From: Bryobacteraceae bacterium | GTDB lineage: Bacteria > Acidobacteriota > Terriglobia > Bryobacterales > Bryobacteraceae | Assembly (NCBI GenBank): GCA_041394945.1 | Contig: JAWKHH010000001.1 | Location: 806,001 to 870,000 of the forward strand | Direction of reading: 5' to 3' | DNA: 64,000 nt | Part shown: piece by piece, positions 18,666 through 26,586 of the stretch | Numbering within the stretch: position 1 is the first letter of the stretch | How the letters are laid out: each line of letters opens with the position of its first letter | Made by a program: the position numbers and the translations under genes | Notes under the pieces: model-generated | What the model saw: only the letters and a program-made list of their open reading frames with translations | Database searches by the model: none | What the model was told of the DNA's origin: nothing

Positions 18666-19133
18666 TTGATCCCGGCGTTTGACCCCACAACCGGTGCCTT
18701 GCCGCCCGGCGACCATCGGGCAACGTTGGAGGAGATAGCGAAGCAGTTCGGGTTCACGCCCCGCAGGCGATGGCTGTTGAAGGGGCTTCGTGCGGCAGTC
18801 AAGGCGTTTTGGGCAGCAGGAATTGAGGAGGTCTTCATCGACGGAAGCTTCTGCACAGAAAAGCCAGATCCTGGCGATATCGATGGATATTGGGTAGAGC
18901 CGGACCCGGGTGTTTATGATCGCATTGATCCGTACTGGATCGACTTCGAGTTGATCCTGGTTCCGCTTGTACGGAAATGGAAGTGGCGGATGTGGGCCGA
19001 CCATGGCGTTGAGTTTTTTGTCCATCCCGTGATGCTGGCGAGACCGGATACCGGTTTCCCGCAGTTTTTCCGGCAGGACCGGGATGGTCAACCGCGAGGC
19101 GTGATTCACGTGATCGAGACAGGGCGAGCATGA
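18666..19133 (+). CDS. DUF6932-like protein, possible toxin of a toxin-antitoxin pair
   Basis: This 155-residue protein has a TTG start preceded by GGAGG. The chain contains a nucleotidyltransferase-like signature, IEEVFIDGSFCTEKPDPGDID (about residues 56-76): a G-S followed by D-x-D, as in minimal nucleotidyltransferases. Then comes an acidic aromatic stretch (YWVEPDPGVYDRIDPYWIDF) and a C-terminal half with HGVEFFVHPVML. I assign it to the DUF6932 type from memory of such sequences. It overlaps the XRE gene by four bases. That arrangement (nucleotidyltransferase-fold protein, then HTH) is typical of toxin-antitoxin modules, but toxicity here is inference. Confidence 0.6.
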   Translation: MIPAFDPTTGALPPGDHRATLEEIAKQFGFTPRRRWLLKGLRAAVKAFWAAGIEEVFIDGSFCTEKPDPGDIDGYWVEPDPGVYDRIDPYWIDFELILVPLVRKWKWRMWADHGVEFFVHPVMLARPDTGFPQFFRQDRDGQPRGVIHVIETGRA

Positions 19134-19540
19134 TCAAGAGTGATGCACAAAGAGAACGGACCGTGGCTCAGATCGAGGGCTTTCGGCAGGCACTCGCGAA
19201 GGTGGCGCAGGGGACAGCCGCCAAGCGTTCCAAAGCGGTCCGAGGAAGCTACGACGGGATGATCCGGCAACTCGAAGATGAGTTGCACGAGTACGATCGA
19301 CTGAAATCCGGCGAGCTGGCGCTGCCGCATGTCGAGCGACTCGATCAGATCGCTCCCTTCATCGCAAGGATCCGGATCGCCAAGGGAATCTCGCAAACCG
19401 AATTGGCGCGGCGGCTTGGGGTGAGCAAGCAGGTGATCAGCCGCTATGAAGAGAATGAGTATCAGACGGTTGCGATGGCCAGGCTCCAGGAGATCCTCGA
19501 CGCGATTGGAATCAAGACTCTGGTGACGCTCAGCGCGTAA
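19130..19540 (+). CDS. XRE-family helix-turn-helix antitoxin/regulator
   Basis: This 136-residue protein has a helical N-terminal part (QIEGFRQALAKVAQGTAAKR) that likely binds its partner, and a C-terminal Cro/C1-type HTH (ARIRIAKGISQTELARRLGV through SKQVISRYEENEYQTVAMAR, about residues 80-118). Putting the HTH at the C-terminus is common for antitoxins of the HigA/MqsA/XRE sort. Its start overlaps the stop of the DUF6932-like gene (ATGA). The palindrome over the promoter at 18630-18645 is a likely operator for it. Confidence 0.8.
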   Translation: MIKSDAQRERTVAQIEGFRQALAKVAQGTAAKRSKAVRGSYDGMIRQLEDELHEYDRLKSGELALPHVERLDQIAPFIARIRIAKGISQTELARRLGVSKQVISRYEENEYQTVAMARLQEILDAIGIKTLVTLSA

Positions 19541-19741
19541 GCGCAGGGCAAGATGCGTAGATGGGTCGCTGAGACTCTTAATCAGTTGCACGCTACCAAA
19601 CCCCCAAGAATCTTGATCTTCATTGCACTTGTGTGCAACCTGTGTGCACTTCTATAGGCCGGAGGGCAAGCTATTTCGCGGGGTTCGCGCAGATGGCTGA
19701 GTTCGCGTTTCTTGTGGCTGCGATACAAGGCTATGGAGGCC

Positions 19742-19768
19742 GCGCACCTGCCTGGCAAGCAGGTGCGC
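19742..19768. repeat. Perfect inverted repeat, 10-base arms
   Basis: GCGCACCTGC, a 7-base loop CTGGCAA, then GCAGGTGCGC. The arms match perfectly. There is no T-run on either side, so it is not a standard intrinsic terminator. It could be an interspersed palindromic repeat, a recombinase site or a structured RNA element. Confidence 0.6.
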
Positions 19769-19963
19769 CGGCTCCTATGATTGGATAGGGCTTTGATGGC
19801 GAGTGCCGTTTGCTGGATCAGATCCTCTTCAGCAGTTAGCCGCTGCGGCTTCAGCCCGCGAACTATCCAAATCGAGATGAATTGATTGCCGCTGGACGCC
19901 CGTGTCAGGTAGGTGCCAAATGTTGCGACGATGTGAGTAGGAACCCCCGGTGAGAGTACTTAT

Positions 19964-19979
19964 GATAAAGTGTCTTATC
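19964..19979 (+). promoter_or_regulatory. Palindrome over a possible -10 box upstream of the recombinase operon
   Basis: GATAA-AGTGTC-TTATC lies 29 bases before the recombinase ATG and overlaps TATGAT (19961-19966). The matching -35 region (TAGGAA around 19938-19943) is weak. The arrangement suggests a repressor site for the recombinase-AAA-subtilase operon. Confidence 0.3.
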
Positions 19980-20008
19980 GATAGCAGTTTTGCGCACGCG
20001 AGAATCCA

Positions 20009-20950
20009 ATGAGTTCGGCTCCGGTCCCGATTACCTCCGTCAACGATCAGCCTCCCGTTTGGGGATGGGTACGTGCGCGCGCGCTCGTCATCGACAGTGT
20101 GACGTCACCGCATTCGCGACGAGTCTACACAACCGCACTCGACGATTTTCGGCGTTGGTCTGAGGGGTCCGAATCTAGAGTCTTCAACCGAGAAACTGTC
20201 CAACAGTATCGCGTTCATCTCGAGGCGCGAGGCATGTCGGCGTCGACAATAAATCTTCACCTGACGGTGCTCCGCAAGCTCGCTCGCCAAGCCTCCCTAA
20301 ACGGCATTCTGTCGCACGAATCCGCTGCCAAGATTAATGATGTAAAGGGGCGGCGCCAGCAAGGCGCTAGACTTGGAACCTCTCTCACGCATGAGCAGGC
20401 ACGCGACTTGCTTGAGTTCCCTTCGCGAGACAGTCTCCGTGGAAAGCGGGACCGCGCTTTACTCGGCCTGCTAATAGGCTGCGGCCTCAATCGGGGCGAA
20501 GTCGCGGGCCTCACGTGGGATCGGGTAAAGAAACGCGAAGGGAGATGGGTCATCGTCGATATAGAGGGAAAGGGCAATCGTGTCCGGAACGTCCCTATGC
20601 CCACATGGGCGAAGGACAGTCTCGACCGGTGGACCCTTGCCGCCGATATACGGAATGGAAGACTATTTCGCCCCATCGCACAGAACGGCAACCTCGGCAA
20701 GGGCCTGAGCCCGCAGGCCGTCTACCTTATTGTTCGGGGCTATGCCGAGGAACTGGGGATCAACATCGCTCCTCATGATCTGCGTCGCACATTTGCGAAA
20801 CTGGCGCATCGCGGCCATTCGCCTCTCGAACAGATCCAACTGTCCCTTGGGCACGAGTCGATACTGACCACCGAGCGCTACCTGAATGTTCGACAGAGCC
20901 TCACCGATGCGCCCTGCGACCATCTAGGCATAGAACGGGAGAATTTATGA
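20009..20950 (+). CDS. Tyrosine recombinase/site-specific integrase
   Basis: This 313-residue recombinase has an N-terminal SAM-like core-binding domain (about residues 25-115) and a C-terminal catalytic domain with the full catalytic set: Arg162 in IGCGLNRGEVAGL, Lys188 in the beta-hairpin IEGKGNRVR, His256 and Arg259 in HDLRRTF, His282 in LSLGHES, and the nucleophile Tyr291 in TTERYL. The first motif reads LNRGE rather than the common LRxxE. It should be active. Its stop overlaps the start of the AAA+ ATPase gene (ATGA), so it is translationally coupled to that gene and the subtilase. That is odd for an integrase, which usually stands alone, and suggests the three act or move together. Confidence 0.92.
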   Translation: MSSAPVPITSVNDQPPVWGWVRARALVIDSVTSPHSRRVYTTALDDFRRWSEGSESRVFNRETVQQYRVHLEARGMSASTINLHLTVLRKLARQASLNGILSHESAAKINDVKGRRQQGARLGTSLTHEQARDLLEFPSRDSLRGKRDRALLGLLIGCGLNRGEVAGLTWDRVKKREGRWVIVDIEGKGNRVRNVPMPTWAKDSLDRWTLAADIRNGRLFRPIAQNGNLGKGLSPQAVYLIVRGYAEELGINIAPHDLRRTFAKLAHRGHSPLEQIQLSLGHESILTTERYLNVRQSLTDAPCDHLGIERENL

Positions 20951-21927
20951 GCGCCGCCCGTCACATGATCGCGCTGCTGAAAAGCCACCTCGAAGGGGAC
21001 GATAAGGAATTCTTGTCCGTCGCCATGCAGGCTGCCGCGCATGAAGCGCGGCTCGGCCATGTCGCGGTCGCCCAGCAGTTGCGCGACCTCATCGATGAAT
21101 CGAAACGGCGATCTTCAGCGGTCGGAAGGCGGTCCGGGCAACTGGTCGTTCTTGAACCGCGCGGTGAACTCGCGAGCCTGCTCTCTGTTCAGACACCCGA
21201 CATTCGCTTTAGTGACATGGCGCTGCCCGACACGCTGTCCGACCGCCTGAAGCGAGTGCTTCTCGAACAGCGGCAGCAGAAACGGCTCCGCGAGCACAGC
21301 CTGAGTCCGCGCCGCAAACTTCTCTTTGTAGGCCTGCCCGGCTCCGGCAAAACGATGACGGCGTCGGCGCTCGCCGGCGAATTGCATCTGCCACTTTTCA
21401 CGATCATGCTTGAAGGTCTGATCACGAAATTCATGGGTGAGACAGCCGCGAAGCTGCGCTTGGTCTTCGAAGCGATTCGTCAGACTCAGGGCGTGTACCT
21501 TTTCGACGAGTTCGACGCGTTGGGGACCCATCGCGGCCAGTCGAACGACGTGGGCGAGATCCGGCGCGTTCTGAATTCGTTCCTGCAGTTGCTTGAAAAA
21601 GACAACTCCCACAGCCTGATTGTTGCGGCCACCAACCACCCCGAATTGCTGGACAAGGCCCTATTCCGGCGATTCGACGACGTGATCGAGTACAAGATGC
21701 CCGACCCAGAGCTTGCCGAGGAAATCCTGCGGCGCAAGCTGGCGATGTTCCAGACGGCGGAAGTCGTCTGGTCCCGCATTCTTCCCGAAACTGAGGGATT
21801 GAGCCAGGCTGAACTGGTTCGTGCCAGCGAAGAGGCTGCCAAAAAGGCCGTTCTGGGGGGATCGACGCGCATCACATCGGAAGGTCTGATCGCTGCGGTT
21901 CACGAACGAAAGGCAGCATCCCACTAA
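20947..21927 (+). CDS. AAA+ ATPase (classical AAA, FtsH/spastin-like core) paired with a subtilase
   Basis: This 326-residue protein has an N-terminal helical domain (about residues 1-100) and one AAA module. Walker A is GLPGSGKT (129-136), Walker B is VYLFDEFDAL (183-192), sensor 1 is VAATN (226-230) and the arginine finger lies in FRRFDD (240-245). The pore loop region reads ITKFMGETAAKLR. It lacks transmembrane segments. The gene overlaps the integrase upstream and is followed directly by the subtilase gene (TAAATG). AAA-subtilase pairs recur in genomic islands and are suspected defence modules: the ATPase would control or feed the protease. That function is inference. Confidence 0.9.
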   Translation: MSAARHMIALLKSHLEGDDKEFLSVAMQAAAHEARLGHVAVAQQLRDLIDESKRRSSAVGRRSGQLVVLEPRGELASLLSVQTPDIRFSDMALPDTLSDRLKRVLLEQRQQKRLREHSLSPRRKLLFVGLPGSGKTMTASALAGELHLPLFTIMLEGLITKFMGETAAKLRLVFEAIRQTQGVYLFDEFDALGTHRGQSNDVGEIRRVLNSFLQLLEKDNSHSLIVAATNHPELLDKALFRRFDDVIEYKMPDPELAEEILRRKLAMFQTAEVVWSRILPETEGLSQAELVRASEEAAKKAVLGGSTRITSEGLIAAVHERKAASH

Positions 21928-24378
21928 ATGCCTGAATTGCCGCGAGACCGCCCGCACCTTTACATAAGAGGAGGCGGGACGGCGGAGCCATATACCAGCA
22001 AACTCAGAGGCCGTGGACGGCCGCTGCCGCAGCGGGAGCGCACGGCTCATGCCGATGCCGTTCGGCTTTCGCTCGCCGCCGCTCTGGCGGCTGCCGAAGC
22101 ACAACAAGTGTTGCGCGACCCGGACCTTGCCGCAGGTACGCCAGGCTTTTATCTCGACTTTGAGATCGCGCCTGGGTCGGAATCGGCTGCCGAACAACTC
22201 GAAAATCGGCCGGAGCACATCGAACTGGTCGCGGTTCACGAGCGAACGGAAAATGAACCGTCCAGGGCAACCGTCTTTGTTCCCGAGACTGCTCGCGATC
22301 ATTTTTTGAGAAAAGTGGAGCAGTATCGGGATGAAAACACGCGCGGCGGCAAGCCGAAGAACCAGGACCTGATCGCACGGATCGAACGGGCAACGCTGAG
22401 CGTCCTACGGTCGATCTATACTGACGATCCAGCGTTGTTTCCCGCCGCCGGCGAAGCCATCTGGTGGGAAATCTGGCTGCGTCACGCGAAGGCGGAAGAA
22501 TTCGACGCGGCCGCCCGCCAGCTCGGGATTCTCGGCCAGCCACAGAACCTCGTGTTTCCTGACCGCGAAGTGCGGCTCGCTTTCGGTAACGAGTTGGCGA
22601 TCGGGCGTCTGTTCCTGAATACCGACGCCATTGCTGAGATCCGGCGTGCGCGGGACACGCCGTCGCAGTTCATGGAGTGGTCGAACACCGAGCAGGCGGG
22701 TCAAGCCGCCGCGCTGGCCGGTCGCATGGAGTTGCCTCAAGAACGGAACCTCGCGATCTGTGTCCTCGATACGGGCGTTACACGCACGCATCCTCTCATC
22801 GCTCCGGTGCTCGATCCGAATGACGCCCATGTTTACGATCCCGCCTGGCCGGTGGGTGACGCGAGGGGACATGGCACCAACATGGCGGGATCGGCACTGT
22901 ACGGCGATCTCGCCGCTTTGCTGAACGGGAACGGGCCTGTTCGTCTGACGCATGTGCTTGAATCGGTCAAGATTCTCCCTGATCAGGGTCAAAACGATCC
23001 GAGGCTATACGGCGCGATCACCGGGGAGTCGATCGCGCGCGCGGAGGTCGAGGCCCCCGATCGCCGCCGCGCCGTCTGCATGGCGGTCACAAGCGATATC
23101 GGAACCAATGGTGGCAGACCATCGTCGTGGTCTGCAGCCGTTGATCAGTTATGCTTTGGCGACGACACCGTCCGGCGTCTGGTTTTCATCTCCGCGGGCA
23201 ATATCCGCGACGGCATTACGAGAGAAAACTATCCGGACCGGAACATTGTCGAGCCGATCGAGAATCCGGCGCAGGCCTGGAATGCGATTACAGTCGGAGC
23301 TTATACGGAAAAGATCGCAATCACCGATCCCACGTTCGCGGGATGGGAAGCAATCGCGCCGGCCGGGGAGCTGTGTCCGACGAGCCGGACCTCGGTCTCT
23401 TGGCAAAGAATGTGGCCCGCTAAGCCCGATGTCGTTCTCGAGGGCGGAAACTGGGCGGCCTCGGGCGATCAGGTTGATTGCCCGGACGATCTTGGCCTGC
23501 TCACAACCTTCCGCGACCCGACACGGCGGCACTTCGATATCTTCCGGGACACGAGTGCGGCCACAGCACTTGCGGGAAACCTCGCTGGCCGAATCATGGC
23601 GGCCATGCCCGAGCGCTGGCCCGAAACGATCCGCGCTCTCATCGTGCATTCGGCGGAATGGACCCAACCGATGAAGCAGCGGTTCAATGCCGCGAACTCC
23701 GAACAGCGGAAACTCGCGCTCCTCCGGACGTACGGATACGGCGTGCCGACCTACGAGCGGGCTGTCCTGAGCGCCACGAACGATCTGACGCTGATCGCAG
23801 AGGATGAGTTCCAGCCGTTCCACCGGGAAGACGGCAGAACGAAAACACGCCACATGAACCTTCACCAGTTTCCGTGGCCCCGCACCGAACTCGAATCGAT
23901 AGCCGACACCGAAGTCGAGCTGCGCGTCACGCTCTCTTATTACGTCGAGCCCAATCCCGGCGAACGCGGCTGGCTGCGACGCCATCGCTACCCCTCGCAT
24001 GCGCTGCGATTCGCGGTCAAGAGGTCTTTGGAAACGGTAGATGACTTCCGCCGCCGCATCAACGCGGCCGTCACCGCCGAAGAGGAGGATCTGGCCACGA
24101 TCGATACCGGCGCCGACAACTGGTATCTGGGCCGAATCCGCGATCCCGGGTCCATCCATTCGGATTATTGGAGAGGGACTGCTGCCGAACTTGCGCAACG
24201 GTCGGCGATCGGTGTCTATCCAATTGGCGGCTGGTGGAAAGAGAATCCAGCACACGGGCGATACGACCGCGCGGTCCGCTACGCGCTCATCGTCTCCATT
24301 CGGGCGGTCAACGGAGCCGTTGACATATATACACCGGTAATGACGCAAGTTGCCACGTTGATAGAGTTGGCGACCTAA
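21928..24378 (+). CDS. Subtilisin-like serine protease (S8 family), partner of the AAA+ ATPase
   Basis: This 816-residue protein has no signal peptide, so it probably acts in the cytoplasm. A roughly 270-residue N-terminal region precedes the S8 domain. The catalytic triad is complete: Asp281 in AICVLDTGVTRTHPLI, His315 in DARGHGTNMAGSAL and Ser543 in RDTSAATALAGNLAG; the oxyanion Asn425 lies in FISAGNIRDG. The Ser motif reads DTSAAT instead of the more usual GTSxAxP. About 260 further residues form a C-terminal beta-rich region (LRVTLSYYVEPNPGERGWLR). It starts right after the ATPase stop. A cytoplasmic subtilase coupled to an AAA+ protein suggests regulated proteolysis, possibly an immune effector. 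Confidence 0.92.
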   Translation: MPELPRDRPHLYIRGGGTAEPYTSKLRGRGRPLPQRERTAHADAVRLSLAAALAAAEAQQVLRDPDLAAGTPGFYLDFEIAPGSESAAEQLENRPEHIELVAVHERTENEPSRATVFVPETARDHFLRKVEQYRDENTRGGKPKNQDLIARIERATLSVLRSIYTDDPALFPAAGEAIWWEIWLRHAKAEEFDAAARQLGILGQPQNLVFPDREVRLAFGNELAIGRLFLNTDAIAEIRRARDTPSQFMEWSNTEQAGQAAALAGRMELPQERNLAICVLDTGVTRTHPLIAPVLDPNDAHVYDPAWPVGDARGHGTNMAGSALYGDLAALLNGNGPVRLTHVLESVKILPDQGQNDPRLYGAITGESIARAEVEAPDRRRAVCMAVTSDIGTNGGRPSSWSAAVDQLCFGDDTVRRLVFISAGNIRDGITRENYPDRNIVEPIENPAQAWNAITVGAYTEKIAITDPTFAGWEAIAPAGELCPTSRTSVSWQRMWPAKPDVVLEGGNWAASGDQVDCPDDLGLLTTFRDPTRRHFDIFRDTSAATALAGNLAGRIMAAMPERWPETIRALIVHSAEWTQPMKQRFNAANSEQRKLALLRTYGYGVPTYERAVLSATNDLTLIAEDEFQPFHREDGRTKTRHMNLHQFPWPRTELESIADTEVELRVTLSYYVEPNPGERGWLRRHRYPSHALRFAVKRSLETVDDFRRRINAAVTAEEEDLATIDTGADNWYLGRIRDPGSIHSDYWRGTAAELAQRSAIGVYPIGGWWKENPAHGRYDRAVRYALIVSIRAVNGAVDIYTPVMTQVATLIELAT

Positions 24379-24392
24379 CTGTGGCGCCCTCT

Positions 24393-24734
24393 CTATTTGT
24401 TCTTCAGCACGATGTACAAATAATAAGGTGGGTCTCCATAGTTGCCCCCACCGCCTGCAATTCGGTTTTTGGTGATTTCCTTATTGTGCTCGATCAAGTC
24501 GCATTCCACCTGCGACACTGAATCGAGGGATGAACTCCGGTAAAGCACGATCATCTCATCGTAGTCACGCGCATAGCCGTTGGAAAACCTCCCGCGAGGG
24601 TCATTGGTAATTCCGATCTTGAACCCTCGCACCAACTCCTTCCTTGTGTAGGCACTCACCCTGCGCCTCAAGGTGCTCGCCACCTCCGAGGGCCTGCCTG
24701 TCGTCACATCAAAATGGACCGCATCTTCGTCCAT
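24393..24734 (-). CDS. Small GIY-YIG-like nuclease domain protein
   Basis: This 113-residue protein has features of the GIY-YIG superfamily: GFKIGITNDPRGRFSNGYAR (residues about 37-56, the second GIY-YIG strand followed by the catalytic-type Arg), YDEMIVLYRSSS, a central Glu in SQVECDLIEHNKE, and the C-terminal NRIAGGGGNYGDPPYYLYIV that occurs in one subgroup of such proteins. The ATG at 24732-24734 has AAGGA seven bases upstream and is preferred over an upstream TTG. It is convergent with the subtilase gene (14 bases apart) and divergent from the zinc-finger gene. It may be a stand-alone nuclease of the island; substrate unknown. Confidence 0.6.
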   Translation of the reverse strand: MDEDAVHFDVTTGRPSEVASTLRRRVSAYTRKELVRGFKIGITNDPRGRFSNGYARDYDEMIVLYRSSSLDSVSQVECDLIEHNKEITKNRIAGGGGNYGDPPYYLYIVLKNK

Positions 24735-24777
24735 AGTGTCCTTTCGCGACGCCTGCAACGCGCGCCCAGGTTCGATT

Positions 24778-25827
24778 ATGGACTATGATGTTCGCCAGAG
24801 GAAGGAATTGGACGTGACGTTGCGTGACGCGAAGAAATCCGAGCGTGAGCGGCTGGATTCCGTGCGTAATTCCAAAGGTGCCGACCGGATCACCCGGCCC
24901 ATCGATCTGCGCCGGAGATGGAGCTACGTCACGGACGTGCGTCTGCAGAAAGGGTTCCTGGTATGGAAGCAGGCTGCGCCAAGGTTCATCGGCGACCACT
25001 GGATCTTTGATGGCGGGATTGCCAGAGAAGCCATCGTGACCCGGCATCGGGCCGAACAGGACGGCCGCGGGATGCTCGATGAATTCATCCTTCTCTGCGA
25101 CGCAAGGGACGAGGCCATCCTTGAATATGCCCAGACATGGGGCGTGCTGGAACTCTGTGCCCACAACCTTCCTTCGTGCCACGAATTTCGATTAGGCGCG
25201 CCCCTGCGTCTCCCGCCGCCAATGTCGAAGCCCTCCGCCGGCATTTACCGCTGGTTTCACGAGGATCCACGACAATGCACTCCTAGCGGCCGGGAATCCT
25301 TGGCGACGTGGAGATTTTTCTCATCGCAGGCGAAGGCGCTGCTGAGCATCGCGGCCGATCTCCAGCGGGCACGGCTGGGAAGCGCGGAGGATTGGGGCAA
25401 ACTCCTGCAGGATCGTTTTGTACCCGCCCGATCGCTCGACGCCCACAGATCTTGCATGAGGGATGCAATCGAAGGCTGGTTGAAAATCGGGCGCATCAAG
25501 CCGACCATCGACGACCTCACGACGGGGCTCACGTGGACCGGCGCCGACTTGTTCGGTGAACTCGCCGTGCAGATCGCACTGGCTGCCAAGGCTATGGACG
25601 GCCAGGTCTTCTGCGTAGCTTGCGGGAAGCCCTACCAACCTAAGCGCCTGGTCATCAGACGTGGCTTTAACTATTGTCCAAAGGTCAAGTGTCAGCGCCG
25701 GGCCGACGCGCAGCGGGCGCAACGATACCGCGATCGAAAGAAATCGAATGAGCTGGCGGGAAAACGGGATTTGCCATTTCGCGGGATCTACGGCGGAACG
25801 ACCGACGACCCGCTGTTTTCCCGATGA
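24778..25827 (+). CDS. Hypothetical protein with C-terminal CGNR-like zinc finger
   Basis: A protein of about 349 residues from the ATG at 24778; an in-frame GTG further upstream would overlap the divergent gene. The body is an unrecognised helical domain with LQKGFLVWKQAAPRF, TWGVLELCAHNLPSC and ADLFGELAVQIALAAKAMDG. The C-terminus holds CVAC (C-x2-C) and then YCPKVKC (C-x4-C), followed by a basic helix RRADAQRAQRYRDRKK. That pattern matches the ABATE/CGNR zinc-finger type, likely to bind nucleic acid. The GIY-YIG-like gene lies divergently 43 bases away, so the two may share a control region. Confidence 0.6.
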   Translation: MDYDVRQRKELDVTLRDAKKSERERLDSVRNSKGADRITRPIDLRRRWSYVTDVRLQKGFLVWKQAAPRFIGDHWIFDGGIAREAIVTRHRAEQDGRGMLDEFILLCDARDEAILEYAQTWGVLELCAHNLPSCHEFRLGAPLRLPPPMSKPSAGIYRWFHEDPRQCTPSGRESLATWRFFSSQAKALLSIAADLQRARLGSAEDWGKLLQDRFVPARSLDAHRSCMRDAIEGWLKIGRIKPTIDDLTTGLTWTGADLFGELAVQIALAAKAMDGQVFCVACGKPYQPKRLVIRRGFNYCPKVKCQRRADAQRAQRYRDRKKSNELAGKRDLPFRGIYGGTTDDPLFSR

Positions 25828-25933
25828 GATTGACTTCCCGCTAGTCGGGCATTCGCCTTCCGACTTTACGCAGCATCCTTAAAATAATCAGCGGGCTAAA
25901 TTTCTTCAGAAAAAGTGTTCTTCCAGATTCCTG

Positions 25934-25962
25934 TTGCAATTTTCTTCGCCTTGTCCTACCAT
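25934..25962 (+). promoter_or_regulatory. Sigma-70-like promoter of the ubiquitin-like conjugation operon
   Basis: TTGCAA (25934-25939), 17-base spacer, TACCAT (25957-25962). It lies 45 bases before the first ATG of the operon (26007). The spacing is ideal and each box matches the consensus at four of six positions. Confidence 0.45.
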
Positions 25963-25971
25963 TACAGTCAG

Positions 25972-25987
25972 GCAGTCGCACGACTGC
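25972..25987 (+). promoter_or_regulatory. Perfect palindrome, candidate operator of the ubiquitin-like operon
   Basis: GCAGTCG-CA-CGACTGC has perfect 7-base arms and sits 10 bases after the -10 box and 6 bases before the AGGAGG ribosome binding site (25994-25999). Phd/YefM antitoxins bind such short palindromes, and the third gene of this operon begins with a Phd-like domain, so autoregulation is likely. Confidence 0.5.
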
Positions 25988-26006
25988 ACGACTAGGAGGT
26001 ACGAGA

Positions 26007-26186
26007 ATGGCAAGACCAACTATCGCCCAGCTGGAGGCGATCTTGGAGCAAGAAGAGCAGGTCGAAATCGAAATCCTGCCCAACGGCGAGGTTAGAGCGA
26101 AGGGCGGGACTTCCCCGCAGGAGCTGGGTGGCCGGAAGCCGCTGACCATGCGCGAGGACCTGGGCGGGGAGTACGGAGAAGGCTAA
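26007..26186 (+). CDS. 59-residue protein ending in Gly, candidate modifier or accessory of the E1/E2/JAB system
   Basis: First gene of the conjugation operon, with a strong AGGAGG seven bases before the ATG. The sequence starts MARPTIAQLEAILEQEEQVE, has a predicted helix followed by a two-strand stretch (VEIEILPNGEVRAKG), and ends GGEYGEG. A terminal glycine is what an E1 enzyme needs in a ubiquitin-like substrate. At 59 residues it is short for a full beta-grasp fold and I cannot show that fold, so it might instead be an antitoxin-like or structural accessory. The E2 gene begins ten bases after its stop. Confidence 0.6.
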   Translation: MARPTIAQLEAILEQEEQVEIEILPNGEVRAKGGTSPQELGGRKPLTMREDLGGEYGEG

Positions 26187-26196
26187 GGGGACAAAC

Positions 26197-26586
26197 ATGC
26201 CGACGGATATTCAGCGCATCAGGCGGGAAGTCGCCGCCGCCGCCCTGCAGTTCGCATTTGTCGAGGCTCACCCGACGAGCGACGGCGGGGTCTACGTCAA
26301 ATCGGCGATGCAGACAACCGCCGGCAAAACGTATTTCATGTCCATCACCTTCCCGGACTATCCGAACCAGATGCCCAAGGTCGTAGTCACGAACCCCACG
26401 ATCCGGCCGACACACGATAACCACATGTACAAGGAGGGATATGTCTGCTTTCTCCACCCCAACATGTGGAACCCAGGGCGCCACACGCTGACCTTTGTTC
26501 TGGGCCGTATCGCAAAGTGGCTCAATAAGTACGACTGCTGGGTTGCCAACGGCGGCCATTGGCCAGGTGAGGAGGTGCCCCACTAA
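26197..26586 (+). CDS. E2-like ubiquitin-conjugating domain protein (UBC fold)
   Basis: This 129-residue stand-alone E2-like protein shows the UBC core: strand region KTYFMSITFPDYPNQMPKVV (residues about 44-63, with the classic P-x-x-x-P turn), then an HPN-like THDNH (72-76), the probable catalytic Cys84 in GYVCFLHP, W91-N-P, and the following helix TLTFVLGRIAKWLNKYDCW (98-115). The distance between the HDN and Cys fits known E2 enzymes. It would accept an activated modifier from the E1 encoded two genes downstream. Its stop overlaps the start of the next gene by one base (TAATG). Confidence 0.8.
   Translation: MPTDIQRIRREVAAAALQFAFVEAHPTSDGGVYVKSAMQTTAGKTYFMSITFPDYPNQMPKVVVTNPTIRPTHDNHMYKEGYVCFLHPNMWNPGRHTLTFVLGRIAKWLNKYDCWVANGGHWPGEEVPH

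Larger units (their letters stand above)
19541..20008. other. Intergenic region at the left edge of the accessory island
   Basis: About 470 bases carry no gene that I can support. Three inverted repeats stand out: TTGCAC-TTGT-GTGCAA at 19623-19638, a perfect 10-base-arm hairpin at 19742-19768, and GATAA-AGTGTC-TTATC at 19964-19979 over a possible -10 box (TATGAT at 19961-19966). This would be a natural place for an attachment site of the recombinase at 20009, but no matching copy was found by eye. Confidence 0.5.

Noticed and set aside
23149..24348. Long minus-strand reading frame (399 codons) opposite the subtilase gene
   Set aside because: It lies fully within the subtilase gene, is Arg/Ala-rich, has no family motif and is explained by codon use on the coding strand.
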